A stretch of 64,000 nt of DNA from Burkholderia sp. 8Y (GCF_902506145.1 NZ_LR733520.1:1703371-1767370), one strand, 5' to 3'. Shown: positions 31,124-41,204, counted from the stretch's first letter. Numbers and translations are program-made. Notes: generated by a model from the sequence alone, not told the origin.

Positions 31124-31483
31124 TCATTCCCAGTCGAGGCCGCCCTTTCTCCAGATGTAGGCGAAGCCGAGCAGAAATTCGAGCAGAAAGATCATCATGG
31201 CCATGAAGCCGGGCCAGCCGATGTCGCGCAGGGCCACGCCCCACGGAAACAGGAACGCCGTCTCAAGGTCGAAAATGATGAAAAGAATTGCGACGAGATA
31301 GTAGCGCACATCGAACTTCATACGCGCGTCTTCGAATGCTTCGAAGCCGCATTCGTACGGGGCATTCTTTTCGGTGTCAGGCTTGTTGGGACCGAGAATC
31401 TTGCCGATGCTGACCAGCGCTATACCTAAACCAAGGCCCACCACAAGAAACAAGAAGACGGGGTAATAGGGTGCGAGGTTCAA
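31124..31483 (-). CDS. nuoA: NADH-quinone oxidoreductase subunit A
   Basis: Encodes 119 residues with three membrane helices. The family-specific [39 protein letters not shown] loop and helix are present, with the conserved Cys and acidic residues in the first half. It is the first nuo gene. GAGGAAAG precedes the ATG at 31483 by about six bases. Upstream lie a 12-bp hairpin and tRNA-Leu. Confidence 0.97.
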   Translation of the reverse strand: MNLAPYYPVFLFLVVGLGLGIALVSIGKILGPNKPDTEKNAPYECGFEAFEDARMKFDVRYYLVAILFIIFDLETAFLFPWGVALRDIGWPGFMAMMIFLLEFLLGFAYIWRKGGLDWE

Positions 31484-31612
31484 GGCTTTCCTCTGATCGG
31501 TAGTTTCGGTCAGTGATGATTGAGATGCTTGCCGGGACGGACCACCCGGCGACAGGATTCACTTGGGACGGCTCACGATATCAACCATACCGTAAGGGTA
31601 CTCCAGAAGTGA

Positions 31613-31648
31613 CAATGCCAGCCGAAGCGATGCATGCGGCTGGCATTG
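31613..31648 (-). terminator. Perfect 12-bp hairpin between tRNA-Leu and nuoA
   Basis: CAATGCCAGCCG pairs exactly with CGGCTGGCATTG across a 12-base loop. It lies just past the tRNA 3' end on the minus strand. The RNA after the stem is UCACUU rather than a U-run, so it may be a terminator for tRNA-Leu, a processing signal, or a stabilising structure at the start of the nuo transcript. Confidence 0.5.
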
Positions 31649-31657
31649 GATAACTTT

Positions 31658-31742
31658 TGGTGCCGACGGCGAGACTCGAACTCGCACAGCTTTCGCCACT
31701 ACCCCCTCAAGATAGCGTGTCTACCAATTTCACCACGTCGGC
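31658..31742 (-). tRNA. tRNA-Leu (anticodon GAG)
   Basis: An 85-base class II tRNA on the minus strand. The acceptor stem GCCGACG pairs with CGTCGGC, the CCA end is encoded (31660-31658), and the T arm holds GTTCGAGTC. The anticodon arm CTATC-TTGAGGG-GGTAG places GAG at positions 34-36, which reads CUC and CUU leucine codons. The long variable arm is typical of Leu. It sits between secG and nuoA, probably inside the tpiA-secG-nuo transcript. Confidence 0.95.
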
Positions 31743-31871
31743 ACTGTACTGCAATCCGGGAAAACAAACTTCTTAATTGCCGCGAATCGCTTCAAGACTT
31801 GAATTATAACTAGGCCCCACGAATTGTTCAACGCACAAAACACGAATTTCGCGAAAATTTGTTCTGGCGTC

Positions 31872-32258
31872 TTATTTGGGCACGTCGCTGCCCGGCGCGG
31901 ACGAAGCAGGCGCAGCCGCTGCCGGCGTACTGACCGGAGCCGACGCGCTCTTTCCAGCCGCCGCAGGCGCCGATGCAGACGTCGGACCTGCGCCCAGCAC
32001 GCCAGCCGATGTCTGCGGCTTGTAGCTCCCGAGATACGTCAGCGCCAGCGTCGTGATGAAGAAGATCGCGGCAAGGACAGCAGTCGTGCGCGACAGGAAG
32101 TTTGCCGACCCCGTCGCGCCGAACAGACTGCCCGACGCGCCGCTGCCGAACGCCGCGCCCATGTCGGCGCCCTTTCCGTGCTGAAGCAGCACGAGCCCGA
32201 TCACGCCAAGCGCCGACAGCAACTGGACGACGATAATCAATGTCTTTAAATACAGCAT
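31872..32258 (-). CDS. secG: Preprotein translocase subunit SecG
   Basis: Encodes 128 residues. Two membrane helices flank the conserved cytoplasmic loop LLQHGKGADMGAAFGSGASGSLFG ... NFLSR. SecG joins SecYE and helps SecA-driven export. The C-terminal 45 residues are an Ala/Pro/Ser-rich low-complexity tail, which is longer than the E. coli protein. It is 80 bases downstream of tpiA. Confidence 0.95.
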   Translation of the reverse strand: MLYLKTLIIVVQLLSALGVIGLVLLQHGKGADMGAAFGSGASGSLFGATGSANFLSRTTAVLAAIFFITTLALTYLGSYKPQTSAGVLGAGPTSASAPAAAGKSASAPVSTPAAAAPASSAPGSDVPK

Positions 32259-32338
32259 TTCAACTCACCTGGGTCTTGATGTTTCCGTGACACCGACGTG
32301 TCACGACATGCTCTTTCGACTGCTTCGCCACTAACCGC

Positions 32339-33112
32339 TTATTGCACCACGGTTCGCGCCGCCTGGCAGATCGCAAGAAAATCTTTCGACTTCAGCGACG
32401 CGCCGCCAATCAGCCCGCCGTCGATGTCTCGTTGCCCGAACAGTTCCTGCGCGTTCTCGGGTTTGACGCTGCCGCCATACAGAAGCGGCACCTCCGCGGC
32501 GGCGGCGCCTTTCTCCGCCAGCTTCTTGCGCAGAAACGCGTGAACCTGCTGCGCCTGGCCTGCTGTCGCGCTCTTGCCCGTGCCGATCGCCCAGACCGGC
32601 TCGTACGCGACGACGATGCGCGCCGCTTGCTCCTCGCTCAGCATGAGAAGCACCGCTTCGAGCTGCGCCCCGATGACCCGCTCCGTTGCCTCGGACTCGC
32701 GTTCATCGAGCGTTTCACCGACGCAGACGATAGGCGTAAGTCCCGCTTCGAGCGCGCGACGCGCCTTGGCTCCGACCAGTTCCGGCGTTTCGTGATGATA
32801 CGCGCGACGTTCGGAATGCCCGACGATCGCGTAAGTCACGCCAAAGTCCAGCGCCATCTCGGCCGCGACTTCCCCGGTGTACGCGCCCTGGGTATGCGCC
32901 GATACGTCCTGCACGCCCCAGCGCACCACCGACCCCTCGAGCAGCGCCTGCGCTTGCGCAAGATACGGATACGGAACGCACACGCCCACGTTCACGCCGC
33001 TGCGCAAAGCCGATGCCCCCGAGGCCACTTCCGTCAGCAAGACCGCGTTTTCCTGCATGCGGCCGTGCATCTTCCAGTTCCCCACCACCAGTTTCGCCCG
33101 TTGTCTCGACAT
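32339..33112 (-). CDS. tpiA: Triosephosphate isomerase
   Basis: Encodes 257 residues. Catalytic residues are visible as the Lys in VGNWKMHG, the His in VGHSERR, and the Glu in [14 protein letters not shown]; the phosphate-binding YGGSVKPEN and [10 protein letters not shown] loops are intact. It interconverts dihydroxyacetone phosphate and glyceraldehyde 3-phosphate. It heads the tpiA-secG-tRNA-Leu-nuo direction; a candidate promoter is at 33232-33261. Confidence 0.97.
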   Translation of the reverse strand: MSRQRAKLVVGNWKMHGRMQENAVLLTEVASGASALRSGVNVGVCVPYPYLAQAQALLEGSVVRWGVQDVSAHTQGAYTGEVAAEMALDFGVTYAIVGHSERRAYHHETPELVGAKARRALEAGLTPIVCVGETLDERESEATERVIGAQLEAVLLMLSEEQAARIVVAYEPVWAIGTGKSATAGQAQQVHAFLRKKLAEKGAAAAEVPLLYGGSVKPENAQELFGQRDIDGGLIGGASLKSKDFLAICQAARTVVQ

Positions 33113-33231
33113 GTCTCGTCACTTGGCGGCTTGCGACGGCCGCTTTAGTTATAGGCGGCCATGCATTTCACTCAGCCGCCGCGTTATGGGAATGAACCGC
33201 TACAAACTGCGAACTGCTTGCAAAACAGGCG

Positions 33232-33261
33232 ATTTTACTGTGATACGGATAACTCGGTCAA
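33232..33261 (-). promoter_or_regulatory. Candidate promoter of tpiA
   Basis: On the minus strand TTGACC (33261-33256) and TAAAAT (33237-33232) are spaced by 18 bases, about 120 bases upstream of the tpiA ATG. It would serve tpiA, secG, tRNA-Leu and possibly nuo. Confidence 0.5.
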
Positions 33262-33296
33262 ACCGCCGAAGACCGTTCGCGCTTATCACGCGCTCA

Positions 33297-34313
33297 TCAC
33301 TCGTTTTCTCGCCAATCCAAAACGATCTTGCCGACATGCGTGCTGCTCTCCATCAGCGTGTGGGCGGCGGCGGCTTCGCTTGCCGGAAACACCTGGTGGA
33401 TGACCGGCTTGATGCGCCCTGCCTCGATTTCAGGCCACACACGTTCCTTGAGTTTGGCGGCAATCCTGGCCTTGAACGCGACGGGACGCGGACGCAGCGT
33501 CGAGCCCGTGATGACGAGCCGGCGGCGCAAAATATCGTTGAGGTTGATCTCCGCCTTCGCCCCGCCCAACAACGCGATCACGCAGATGCGCCCGCCATCG
33601 GCGAGCGCCTTCAGTTCGCGCGGCAGATAGTCGCCCGCGACCATGTCGAGAATCACGTCGACGCCACGATCGTTCGTGAGCGAGCGCACCACTTCGACGA
33701 AATCCTCCGTCTTGTAGTTGATCGCCCGCTCCGCGCCGAGCGTCTCGCATGCCCGGCACTTCTCGTCACTGCCCGCGGTTGCGAACACGCGAAAGCCGAG
33801 CGCGCGCGCAATCTGGATGGCCGTGACGCCGATTCCGCTCGATCCGCCCTGCACGAGCAGCGTCTCTTCTTCGCCGTTTTCGCCCGCGCCGAGATGCGCG
33901 CGCTCGAAGACGTTGCTCCACACAGTGAAGAACGTTTCCGGCAGCGAGGCGGCCTCAATATCGGACAGACCTTCGGGCACCGGCAGGCATTGCTCGAGCG
34001 GCGCGACCGCGTACTCCGCATAGCCGCCGCCCGCCAGCAGCGCGCAGACGCGATCGCCCTTCTTGAGACCGAACGGATTGTGTTTCGAATCCAGATCACC
34101 GTCGACGATCTCGCCCGCCACTTCCAGCCCCGGCAAGTCCGACGCACCGGGCGGCGGCGCATACGCGCCCTTGCGCTGAAATACGTCCGGCCGGTTGACG
34201 CCGGAAGCGGCCACCTTGATGAGCACCTCGCACTTGCCGGCTTCGGGCATCGGGCGCTCACCCAGCTTCAGAACCTCGGGTGCGCCAAACTCGGTGATTT
34301 CGACGGCCTTCAT
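33297..34313 (-). CDS. NAD(P)H-quinone oxidoreductase, PIG3/QOR-like zinc-independent MDR
   Basis: Encodes 338 residues of the medium-chain dehydrogenase fold without zinc ligands. It has a GroES-like N-terminal domain (MKAVEITEFGAPEVL) and a Rossmann domain with LVQGGSSGIGVTAIQIA. The pattern RPDVFQRKGAYAPPPGASDLPGLEVAGEI fits the PIG3 group, which reduces quinones with NADPH by one electron. The open frame runs 23 codons further upstream; the ATG at 34313 has GGGGAA upstream and fits the family. It lies downstream of pnp, after that gene's terminator. Confidence 0.9.
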   Translation of the reverse strand: MKAVEITEFGAPEVLKLGERPMPEAGKCEVLIKVAASGVNRPDVFQRKGAYAPPPGASDLPGLEVAGEIVDGDLDSKHNPFGLKKGDRVCALLAGGGYAEYAVAPLEQCLPVPEGLSDIEAASLPETFFTVWSNVFERAHLGAGENGEEETLLVQGGSSGIGVTAIQIARALGFRVFATAGSDEKCRACETLGAERAINYKTEDFVEVVRSLTNDRGVDVILDMVAGDYLPRELKALADGGRICVIALLGGAKAEINLNDILRRRLVITGSTLRPRPVAFKARIAAKLKERVWPEIEAGRIKPVIHQVFPASEAAAAHTLMESSTHVGKIVLDWRENE

Positions 34314-34470
34314 AGCATTCCCCTGAATGGGCATGGCGGGATGGATCGATTCGAGCGGCTCGAACCGGATGGCGCTGCGCACGCGATGAGCAATTCACGC
34401 TCCACAGTGCCATCGAGTCCGGCGACGCATCGGACAACGCATAGTCCTGCATCGTCCAATTGACGTCATA

Positions 34471-34506
34471 CAAGAAAACGGCCGGCTCGCAGATGCGGCC
34501 GGCCGT
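34471..34506 (-). terminator. Rho-independent terminator after pnp
   Basis: On the minus strand the stem ACGGCCGGC / GCCGGCCGT (34506-34478) with an 11-base loop is followed by TTTCTTG. It lies 16 bases after the pnp stop. Confidence 0.8.
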
Positions 34507-34521
34507 CCACACATTACCGCA

Positions 34522-36660
34522 TTACTGCTGCGGCTGCGTCGGTTCGGACTGTTGCGCGGCTTCGTTCAGAAGCGCCTTCGCCGACAGGCGCACGCGGCCC
34601 TTCTCGTCCGTCTGGATGACCTTGACCTTCACGATCTGGCCTTCCTTCAGGTAATCGTTGATGTCCTTCACGCGCTCGTTGACGATCTCCGAGATGTGCA
34701 GCAGACCGTCCTTGCCCGGTAGGATATTCACGATTGCGCCGAAATCCAGCAGCTTCAGCACCGGGCCTTCGTACACCTGGCCCACTTCCACTTCGGCCGT
34801 GATGTTCTCGATGCGCTTCTTCGCCTCGGCCATGCCTTCGGCGCTCGTGCTCGCAATGGTCACGACGCCGTCGTCCGAAATGTCGATGGTCGTGTTGGTC
34901 TCTTCGGTCAGCGCGCGGATCACCGAACCGCCCTTGCCGATCACGTCGCGAATCTTCTCCGGATTGATCTTCAGCGTGATCATGCGCGGCGCGAACTCCG
35001 ACAGTTCCGTGTTCGTGCCCGGAACCGCCGAGGTCATCTTGCCGAGGATGTGCATGCGGCCTTCCTTCGCCTGCGCGAGCGCGACCTGCATGATTTCCTT
35101 CGTGATGCCCTGGATCTTGATGTCCATCTGCAGCGCGGTGACGCCTTGCGCGGTGCCGGCCACCTTGAAGTCCATGTCGCCCAGATGGTCCTCGTCACCG
35201 AGAATGTCGGTCAGAACCGCGAACTTGTTGCCTTCGAGAATCAGGCCCATCGCGATGCCCGCGACGTGCGCCTTCATCGGCACGCCGGCGTCCATCAGCG
35301 CGAGGCAGCCGCCGCAAACCGAAGCCATCGACGACGAACCGTTCGATTCCGTGATTTCCGAGACGACGCGGATCGAGTAGCCGAATTCGTCGGCGCTCGG
35401 CAGGCACGCGACCAGCGCGCGCTTGGCGAGACGCCCGTGACCGATCTCGCGGCGCTTCGGCGAACCGACGCGGCCGGTTTCGCCCGTCGCGAACGGCGGC
35501 ATGTTGTAGTGGAGCATGAAACGCTCGCGGTACTCGCCTTCGAGCGCGTCGATGTTCTGCTCGTCGCCCTTCGTGCCGAGCGTCGCGATGACGAGCGCCT
35601 GCGTCTCGCCGCGCGTGAAGAGCGCCGAACCGTGCGTACGCGGCAACACGCCCGTGCGGATTTCGATCGGGCGCACCGTGCGCGTGTCGCGGCCGTCGAT
35701 ACGCGGCTCGCCGTTCAGGATCTGCGAGCGGACGATCTTCGCTTCGATATCGAACAGGACGTTGCCGACGGTGGCCGCATCCGCTGCCACCGCGCCGGAT
35801 GCCGCCGCTTCCCCGGCGAGCTTCGCCGACGTCGCCGCGTAGACTTCCTTCAGCTTGGCCGAACGCGCCTGCTTGTTGCGCAGCTGGTAGGCGGCTTCCA
35901 GTTCCGGCTTCGCGATTTCGGTGACGCGTGCGATCAGCGCCTCGTTCTTCGGGGCCGGCTGCCAGTCCCACTCCGGCTTGCCGCCGTCGCGGACCAGTTC
36001 GTGGATCGCGTCGATGGCGGTTTGCATCTGCTCGTGGCCGAACACGACCGCGCCGAGCATCACTTCTTCCGAAAGCTGCTGCGCTTCGGATTCGACCATC
36101 AGCACCGCGCGCTCCGTGCCCGCGACGACCAGATCGAGCGCCGATTCCTTCATCTGCGCGCGCGTCGGGTTGAGCACGTACTCGTTGTTGATATAAGCGA
36201 CGCGCGCAGCGCCGACCGGGCCGTTGAACGGCAGGCCGGACACGGCGAGTGCGGCGGACGCGCCGATCAGCGCGGGAATGTCCGCCGGAATGTCCGGATT
36301 CAGCGACAGGACGTGGATCACGACCTGCACTTCGTTGTAGAAGCCTTCAGGGAAAAGCGGGCGCAGCGGACGGTCGATCAGGCGCGAGATCAGCGTCTCG
36401 CCTTCTGAAGGACGGCCTTCGCGACGGAAGAAACCGCCCGGAATCTTGCCGGCGGCATAGGTCTTTTCCAGATAGTCGACGGTCAGCGGGAAGAAATCCT
36501 GACCGGGCTTGGCCGTCTTCGCACCGACGACGGTCGCGAGAACCACGGTGTCTTCGACATCGACGATCACCGCGCCGCTCGCCTGACGCGCGATTTCACC
36601 CGTTTCCAGGCGGACGTTGTGTTGTCCCCACTTGAACTCTTTGACGATCTTATTAAACAT
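34522..36660 (-). CDS. pnp: Polyribonucleotide nucleotidyltransferase (PNPase)
   Basis: Encodes 712 residues: two RNase PH domains separated by a helical domain, followed by KH (about 555-620) and S1 (about 625-695) RNA-binding domains. The active-site region of the second core carries [16 protein letters not shown] and [14 protein letters not shown]. It degrades RNA 3' to 5' by phosphorolysis and is part of the degradosome. It is paired with rpsO upstream, as in E. coli. A long leader with a strong hairpin precedes it. Confidence 0.97.
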   Translation of the reverse strand: MFNKIVKEFKWGQHNVRLETGEIARQASGAVIVDVEDTVVLATVVGAKTAKPGQDFFPLTVDYLEKTYAAGKIPGGFFRREGRPSEGETLISRLIDRPLRPLFPEGFYNEVQVVIHVLSLNPDIPADIPALIGASAALAVSGLPFNGPVGAARVAYINNEYVLNPTRAQMKESALDLVVAGTERAVLMVESEAQQLSEEVMLGAVVFGHEQMQTAIDAIHELVRDGGKPEWDWQPAPKNEALIARVTEIAKPELEAAYQLRNKQARSAKLKEVYAATSAKLAGEAAASGAVAADAATVGNVLFDIEAKIVRSQILNGEPRIDGRDTRTVRPIEIRTGVLPRTHGSALFTRGETQALVIATLGTKGDEQNIDALEGEYRERFMLHYNMPPFATGETGRVGSPKRREIGHGRLAKRALVACLPSADEFGYSIRVVSEITESNGSSSMASVCGGCLALMDAGVPMKAHVAGIAMGLILEGNKFAVLTDILGDEDHLGDMDFKVAGTAQGVTALQMDIKIQGITKEIMQVALAQAKEGRMHILGKMTSAVPGTNTELSEFAPRMITLKINPEKIRDVIGKGGSVIRALTEETNTTIDISDDGVVTIASTSAEGMAEAKKRIENITAEVEVGQVYEGPVLKLLDFGAIVNILPGKDGLLHISEIVNERVKDINDYLKEGQIVKVKVIQTDEKGRVRLSAKALLNEAAQQSEPTQPQQ

Positions 36661-36762
36661 TGCGACTCCTTCTATGTTGCGCCGCGCCTTCGGTCGAGCG
36701 CGTGAGGCTGTCTCTGCGGCGCTGGGCGGGATGGTCCCGGGCCGCGCGTGAGAGGTGTGTTA

Positions 36763-36814
36763 TGCCATTCCAGTGCGGCGCGCGAAGCGGCTGCGTGGCC
36801 GCGCTGGAATGACA
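36763..36814 (-). promoter_or_regulatory. Long hairpin in the pnp leader, possible RNase III / autoregulation site
   Basis: CATTCCAGTGCGGC (36766-36779) pairs over 14 bp with GCCGCGCTGGAATG (36798-36811), with one G-U pair. It lies about 100 bases upstream of the pnp ATG and has no T-run after it, so it is not a terminator. In E. coli the pnp leader contains an RNase III-cut stem-loop that mediates autoregulation. The position here is the same; the function is inferred. Confidence 0.5.
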
Positions 36815-36939
36815 CAAAGCTCTGCCGCGAGGCTGGACCGAGTGTCGGGTAAAGCGTATGACTGCCGAGAACGACTAAGTACGACGTGCCGACCGATGAA
36901 ACCGATCAGGCACCACTTCGCGAGCGGATCGCGCAAAAA

Positions 36940-36976
36940 CAAAATGCCTGCATCAGCGAACTGACACAGGCACTTC
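36940..36976 (-). terminator. Terminator or attenuator between rpsO and pnp
   Basis: On the minus strand the stem GTGCCTGTGTCAG / CTGATGCAGGCAT has a UUCG tetraloop, which is very stable, and one internal C-A mismatch. It is followed by TTTTGTTTTTG. It lies 37 bases after the rpsO stop. Confidence 0.75.
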
Positions 36977-37013
36977 GTTAGAACACTGGCCGCGAAGCCA
37001 CGCTAGGAGCCAA

Positions 37014-37283
37014 TTACTTGCGCAGACCCAGCTTTTCGATCAGCGAGCGGTAACGATCCGCATCCTTGCCCTTCAGATAGTCGAGCAGCTTGCGACGACG
37101 GCTGACCATGCGCAGCAGACCGCGGCGGCTGTGGTGATCCTTGGAGTGGGCCTTGAAGTGGACGGTCAGTTCGTTGATGCGGCTCGTGAGCAGTGCGACT
37201 TGCACTTCGGGGGAGCCGGTATCGTTGGCGCCGCGCGCATATTCAGCGACGACGTCGGACTTCTTGATTTCCGCTACGGACAT
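37014..37283 (-). CDS. rpsO: 30S ribosomal protein S15
   Basis: Encodes 89 residues, the normal length. Conserved blocks are [45 protein letters not shown]15 binds 16S rRNA early in 30S assembly and can repress its own translation. The open frame extends 65 codons upstream, but the ATG at 37283 (MSVAEIKK), with AAGGAAAAG upstream, is the family start. It is upstream of pnp, the usual order. Confidence 0.97.
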   Translation of the reverse strand: MSVAEIKKSDVVAEYARGANDTGSPEVQVALLTSRINELTVHFKAHSKDHHSRRGLLRMVSRRRKLLDYLKGKDADRYRSLIEKLGLRK

Positions 37284-37438
37284 TTGCTTTTCCTTTGAAA
37301 CAGACAGGCGGTCACGGAAGAAAGGCCGTGCCGTGGATTGCATCGACAGGCCGGACTCGACGAGTCGGGCCCGATTCACTTCGTCTTCGACAATCGGCGC
37401 ACCTTGCGGACGCACATCCAGCCAAAAACGAAGCGCAG

Positions 37439-37447
37439 AGTATAGCA
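37439..37447 (-). promoter_or_regulatory. Extended -10 promoter of rpsO
   Basis: On the minus strand TGCTATACT has a TGn extension before a TATACT -10. No good -35 is seen, which fits an extended -10 promoter. The rpsO leader would be about 150 bases and contains a GACTC-GTC-GAGTC hairpin that could be an S15 operator (inference). Confidence 0.45.
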
Positions 37448-37482
37448 CAGCGCGCTTCGCCGGGCGGAGCTCACTCACGCGC

Positions 37483-38790
37483 CTAACGCGGCGGGCGCAT
37501 CATCTTGCACGTGGTCGGGGGCGCGGTCTCGGCGGCGGGCACGGACAGCAGCGTGCGAAAGCCGTAGCCGGAACCTTCGTTGTCGAAACGCACGCCCGCC
37601 GTTCCCGCCTTGTCCATCTCCATCACGTAGAGCGGCTGAATCAGTTGATGGTCCGACGCGCGCATGGTCGACGGATGGAAGCCCGCGCCGTCGGACTTCA
37701 TGCCTTCGAGCGCGCGCGCCACGGCGAGCGGGTCGGCGCTGCCGGCGCGCGTCATGGCGGTGGCGAGCATGTCGATCATGAGCGGCATGCGCAGCACGAG
37801 GTAATCGTCCGAGGCGGCGGGAAAGCGGGTGCGAAACGCGCGGTAATAAGCGTCGGAGGCCGCGCCGCCCGCGTTCGGGTGCCAGTCGGCGACCGCGATC
37901 ACGCGCTTCACGCCGGCATCGCCGAGCGCGGCGGGTGCGCCCAGGCTGTTGCCATAGAACGTATAGAACTTTGCGCCGAGCCCCTGCTCCCGCGCCGCTT
38001 TCACGAGCAGCGTCAGGTCGTTGCCCCAGTTGCCGGTGATGACCGCATCCGCTGCGCTCGCGCGAATCTTCGCGATGTAGGGCGCGAAATCCTTCACGCG
38101 CCCGATGGGGTGGAACTCGTCGCCCGCAATCGCGATGTCCGGCCGCTTCTCCTGCAACGCGCGCCGCGCCTCGCGGCTCACGTCGTGCCCGAAGCTGTAG
38201 TCCTGATTCAGCAGATAGACCTTCTTCACGGCGCGGTCGCGTTGCAGCGCATCCGCGAGCGCGTCCATGCGCATGCCCGCGTGCGCGTCGAAGCGGAAAT
38301 GCCAGAAACTGCACGCGTCGTTGGTGAGCGCGGGGTCGTCGGCGGAATAGTTCAGGAACACGACGCGGTGCTCGGGCTCCCGCTCGTTCTGCTTGTCGAT
38401 GGCCGCGACGAGCGCCGCCGCCACCGCCGAGCTATTGCCCTGCATGACGAAACCGATCTTCTCGTCGATGGCCGCGCGCAACTGGACGAGGCTCGCCTCG
38501 CTGCTGCCCTTGCCGTCGAGCACGACGAGTTCCAGCGGATGCGTGCCGTCGGCGAGCTTGGCGCCGCCCTGCGCGTTCACCCGCTCGACGCCGAAGCGCA
38601 GATTCCGCTCGACCGCCGCGCCCGCGTTCGCGAAGGGGCCGGACATGCCTTCGATCATCGCGAGCTTGATCGGCGCGAGCTCGGCGGCGCTCGCCTGCAC
38701 GGCGCACATCAACGCGGCGCACGTCAACGCCGCGCGCAGCCACCGCGCGCGCCGCTTCGTGCAACCCAGCATGTCACTCAGGCTTGCCAT
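37483..38790 (-). CDS. ABC transporter substrate-binding protein (branched-chain amino-acid type)
   Basis: Encodes 435 residues. A signal peptide ([20 protein letters not shown]) is followed by a periplasmic-binding-protein type I domain ([29 protein letters not shown]). It should bind a small organic ligand in the periplasm; the subfamily includes Leu/Ile/Val, amide and aromatic-acid binders. No permease or ATPase gene is next to it, so it is an orphan. It is convergent with nothing and ends 37 bases past the rpsO promoter region. Confidence 0.88.
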   Translation of the reverse strand: MASLSDMLGCTKRRARWLRAALTCAALMCAVQASAAELAPIKLAMIEGMSGPFANAGAAVERNLRFGVERVNAQGGAKLADGTHPLELVVLDGKGSSEASLVQLRAAIDEKIGFVMQGNSSAVAAALVAAIDKQNEREPEHRVVFLNYSADDPALTNDACSFWHFRFDAHAGMRMDALADALQRDRAVKKVYLLNQDYSFGHDVSREARRALQEKRPDIAIAGDEFHPIGRVKDFAPYIAKIRASAADAVITGNWGNDLTLLVKAAREQGLGAKFYTFYGNSLGAPAALGDAGVKRVIAVADWHPNAGGAASDAYYRAFRTRFPAASDDYLVLRMPLMIDMLATAMTRAGSADPLAVARALEGMKSDGAGFHPSTMRASDHQLIQPLYVMEMDKAGTAGVRFDNEGSGYGFRTLLSVPAAETAPPTTCKMMRPPR

Positions 38791-38951
38791 CGCTCTTTCC
38801 GAAGATGAAAGCGCGGATCATAGGCCGTGGCGGGCGCGCAATGCAAGCGAGCGAAGCACCGGCTACAGCATGGTTCTTGCGCCGCGTGTCAAAATCGGGG
38901 AAAGCGAAAAACATCCTCGCCCGTCGCGAGGAACAGCACGTGGAGGCTTCA

Positions 38952-39467
38952 ATGCTGCACTTAGTCAACCGTCTGCGCGGCGCGGCCGTCTGCGCCGGAG
39001 CGGCCTTGCTGCTCGCGGCTTGCGCGCAGCCGTGGCAAAACTATCAGGCAGGGGCGGATGCCTCGACGATCGTCGCCCGGCTCGGTCCGCCGCGTGAGGT
39101 TTACGACTTGCCGAACGGCGGCAAGCGCCTGATGTGGCCGACGCAGCCGCTCGGCGAATTCACGACCGCCGCCGATATCGACGCCTCGGGCAAGATCGTC
39201 AGCGTGCGGCAAGTGCTCGACGAAAGCGAGTTCTACAAGGCGCAGATCGGCACGTGGACGAACAAAGACGTGCTCGTGAACTTCGGCCGGCCGGTCGAGA
39301 CGTCGTATTACCCGCTGATGAAGCGGCAGGTCTGGACGTATCGCTATATGGAGGCGAACTTCTGGTACATGATGTACAGCTTCTATTTCGACGATCAGGG
39401 CGTCCTGCGCCTGATGCAGAAATCGCCCGATCCGCTGCACGATCCCGACCAGCGCAATCTGTTTTGA
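38952..39467 (+). CDS. Lipoprotein with BamE/SmpA-like domain
   Basis: Encodes 171 residues. The signal peptide ends with a lipobox LLAAC (Cys24), so it is a lipoprotein. The following QPWQNYQAGADASTIVARLGPPREVYDL and later KDVLVNFGRPVETSYYP resemble the repeated BamE/SmpA-OmlA fold (two copies). Its partner is unknown; outer-membrane placement follows from the absence of an Asp at +2 (Ala instead). GGAGG lies five bases before the ATG at 38952; the open frame starts far upstream. A terminator follows at 39477-39510. Confidence 0.8.
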   Translation: MLHLVNRLRGAAVCAGAALLLAACAQPWQNYQAGADASTIVARLGPPREVYDLPNGGKRLMWPTQPLGEFTTAADIDASGKIVSVRQVLDESEFYKAQIGTWTNKDVLVNFGRPVETSYYPLMKRQVWTYRYMEANFWYMMYSFYFDDQGVLRLMQKSPDPLHDPDQRNLF

Positions 39468-39476
39468 CGAGCCGCA

Positions 39477-39510
39477 CGCAAGAAAGCCCTCTTCCGAGGG
39501 CTTTCTTGCG
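39477..39510. terminator. Bidirectional terminator between the lipoprotein gene and leuA
   Basis: Perfect 15-bp stem CGCAAGAAAGCCCTC / GAGGGCTTTCTTGCG with a TTCC loop. It lies between two convergent genes. Confidence 0.9.
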
Positions 39511-39531
39511 ATTATGCGACCCGCGTGCCGA

Positions 39532-41076
39532 TCAAAGCTGCGGATTGAGCTTCTCGACCTTCGAATGCAGCTTGTTGAGCGCGGCGATATACGCCTTCGC
39601 CGAAGCCGCGACGATGTCCGGATCGGTGCCGACGCCGTTCACGATGCGCCCGCTCTTCGACAGCCGCACCGTCACTTCGCCCTGCGCCTGCGTGCCCGTC
39701 GTGATCGCGTTCACCGAGTACAGCACGAGTTCGGCGCCGCTTTCCGCCTTCGATTCGATTGCGTGCAGCGTCGCGTCGACCGGACCGTTGCCGCGCGCTT
39801 CGCCCGTCATTTCGGCGCCGTCCATCGCGAAGACCACGCGCGCCTGCGGCTGTTCGCCGGTCTCCGAATGCTGTTTCATCGAAACGAAGCGGAAATGCTC
39901 CTTCGCCTGCGCTTCCGGCGATTCTTCGGAGACGATCTGCATGATGTCTTCGTCGAAGATTTCGGCCTTGCGGTCCGCGAGATCCTTGAAGCGCGCGAAC
40001 GCGGCGTTCACGTCCGCTTCGGATTGGAGCGTCACGCCCAGTTCTTCGAGACGCTGCTTAAACGCGTTGCGGCCGGACAGCTTGCCGAGCACGATCTTGT
40101 TCGCGCTCCAGCCCACGTCTTCCGCGCGCATGATCTCGTAGGTGTCGCGCGCCTTCAGCACGCCGTCCTGGTGGATGCCCGACGCGTGCGCGAACGCGTT
40201 CGCGCCGACCACCGCCTTGTTCGGCTGCACCACGAAGCCGGTGATCTGGGACACGAGCTTCGAAGTCGGCACGATCTGCGTCGTGTCGATGCCGAGGTCC
40301 AGGCCGAAGTAATCCTTGCGCGTCTTCACCGCCATCACAATTTCTTCGAGCGACGTATTGCCCGCGCGCTCGCCCAAGCCGTTGATTGTGCACTCGACCT
40401 GACGCGCGCCGCCGATCTGCACACCCGCCAGCGAATTCGCGACCGCCATGCCGAGGTCGTCGTGGCAGTGGACGGAGAAAATGGCCTTGTCGGAATTCGG
40501 AATGCGCTCGCGCAGCGTCTTCACGAGGTTGCCGTAGAGTTCCGGCACGCCGTAGCCGACCGTATCGGCGATATTGATCGTGCGCGCGCCTTCATCGATC
40601 ACGGCTTCGAGCACGCGGCACAGAAAGTCGATATCCGAGCGGCTGCCGTCTTCCGGCGAAAACTCGACGTCGTCGGTGAACTTGCGGGCGAAGCGCACCG
40701 CGAGCCGCGCCTGGTCATACACCTGTTCCGGCGACATGCGCAGCTTCTTTTCCATATGCAGCGCGGAGGTCGCGATGAACGTATGGATGCGGAACTGGTT
40801 GGCGGGTTTCAGCGCATCGGCGGCGCGCTGAATGTCCTTGTCGTTGGCGCGGGCAAGCGAGCAGACCGTGCTGTCCTTCACGAGCGAGGCGATCGTCTGG
40901 ATCGCGTCGAAGTCGCCGTTGGAACTCGCGGCGAAACCCGCCTCGATCACGTCGACCTTCATGCGCTCCAGTTGCCTGGCGATGCGGATCTTCTCCTCTT
41001 TCGTCATCGAAGCGCCCGGGGACTGCTCGCCGTCACGCAAGGTCGTATCGAAGATGATCAACTTGTCTGCTGCCAT
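39532..41076 (-). CDS. leuA: 2-Isopropylmalate synthase
   Basis: Encodes 514 residues. The TIM-barrel catalytic domain starts [16 protein letters not shown] and includes [16 protein letters not shown] with metal-binding His; both are HMGL-like signatures. It is followed by a linker and a C-terminal LeuA allosteric domain (about 390-514), where leucine normally inhibits. It makes the first committed step of leucine synthesis from 2-ketoisovalerate and acetyl-CoA. The gene is monocistronic; the other leu genes are elsewhere. Ribosome site CAGGAG precedes the ATG at 41076. Confidence 0.97.
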   Translation of the reverse strand: MAADKLIIFDTTLRDGEQSPGASMTKEEKIRIARQLERMKVDVIEAGFAASSNGDFDAIQTIASLVKDSTVCSLARANDKDIQRAADALKPANQFRIHTFIATSALHMEKKLRMSPEQVYDQARLAVRFARKFTDDVEFSPEDGSRSDIDFLCRVLEAVIDEGARTINIADTVGYGVPELYGNLVKTLRERIPNSDKAIFSVHCHDDLGMAVANSLAGVQIGGARQVECTINGLGERAGNTSLEEIVMAVKTRKDYFGLDLGIDTTQIVPTSKLVSQITGFVVQPNKAVVGANAFAHASGIHQDGVLKARDTYEIMRAEDVGWSANKIVLGKLSGRNAFKQRLEELGVTLQSEADVNAAFARFKDLADRKAEIFDEDIMQIVSEESPEAQAKEHFRFVSMKQHSETGEQPQARVVFAMDGAEMTGEARGNGPVDATLHAIESKAESGAELVLYSVNAITTGTQAQGEVTVRLSKSGRIVNGVGTDPDIVAASAKAYIAALNKLHSKVEKLNPQL

Positions 41077-41204
41077 GTTGGGCTCCTGTGGGGAGATTTA
41101 TGGATTGTTGGGAATATCGAGATAGAACGACAAAAGGGAATCCGGGTGTTCGCGCCACCGCTGGCGTCGAAAACCTTGAACGAGCAGACGGGAGGCGAGA
41201 CAGA

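Larger units (their letters stand above)
36661..37013 (-). other. 353-base pnp-rpsO intergenic region
   Basis: No gene is seen. It contains, in the direction of transcription, the rpsO terminator hairpin (36941-36974), an unassigned stretch, the 14-bp leader hairpin (36766-36811), and about 100 bases up to pnp. The ribosome site for pnp is AGAAGGAG at 36674-36667. The short plus-strand open frame at 36755-36964 is not supported by any recognisable motif. Confidence 0.5.

Noticed and set aside
36763..36814. The pnp-leader hairpin as a terminator
   Set aside because: It has no U-run after the stem; a proper terminator for rpsO exists at 36940-36976.
41077..41204. Classical Rho-independent attenuator between the leader ORF and leuA
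   Set aside because: The hairpin at 41149-41171 is followed by 15 bases before a T-run, so it is not a normal terminator; the mechanism is left open.
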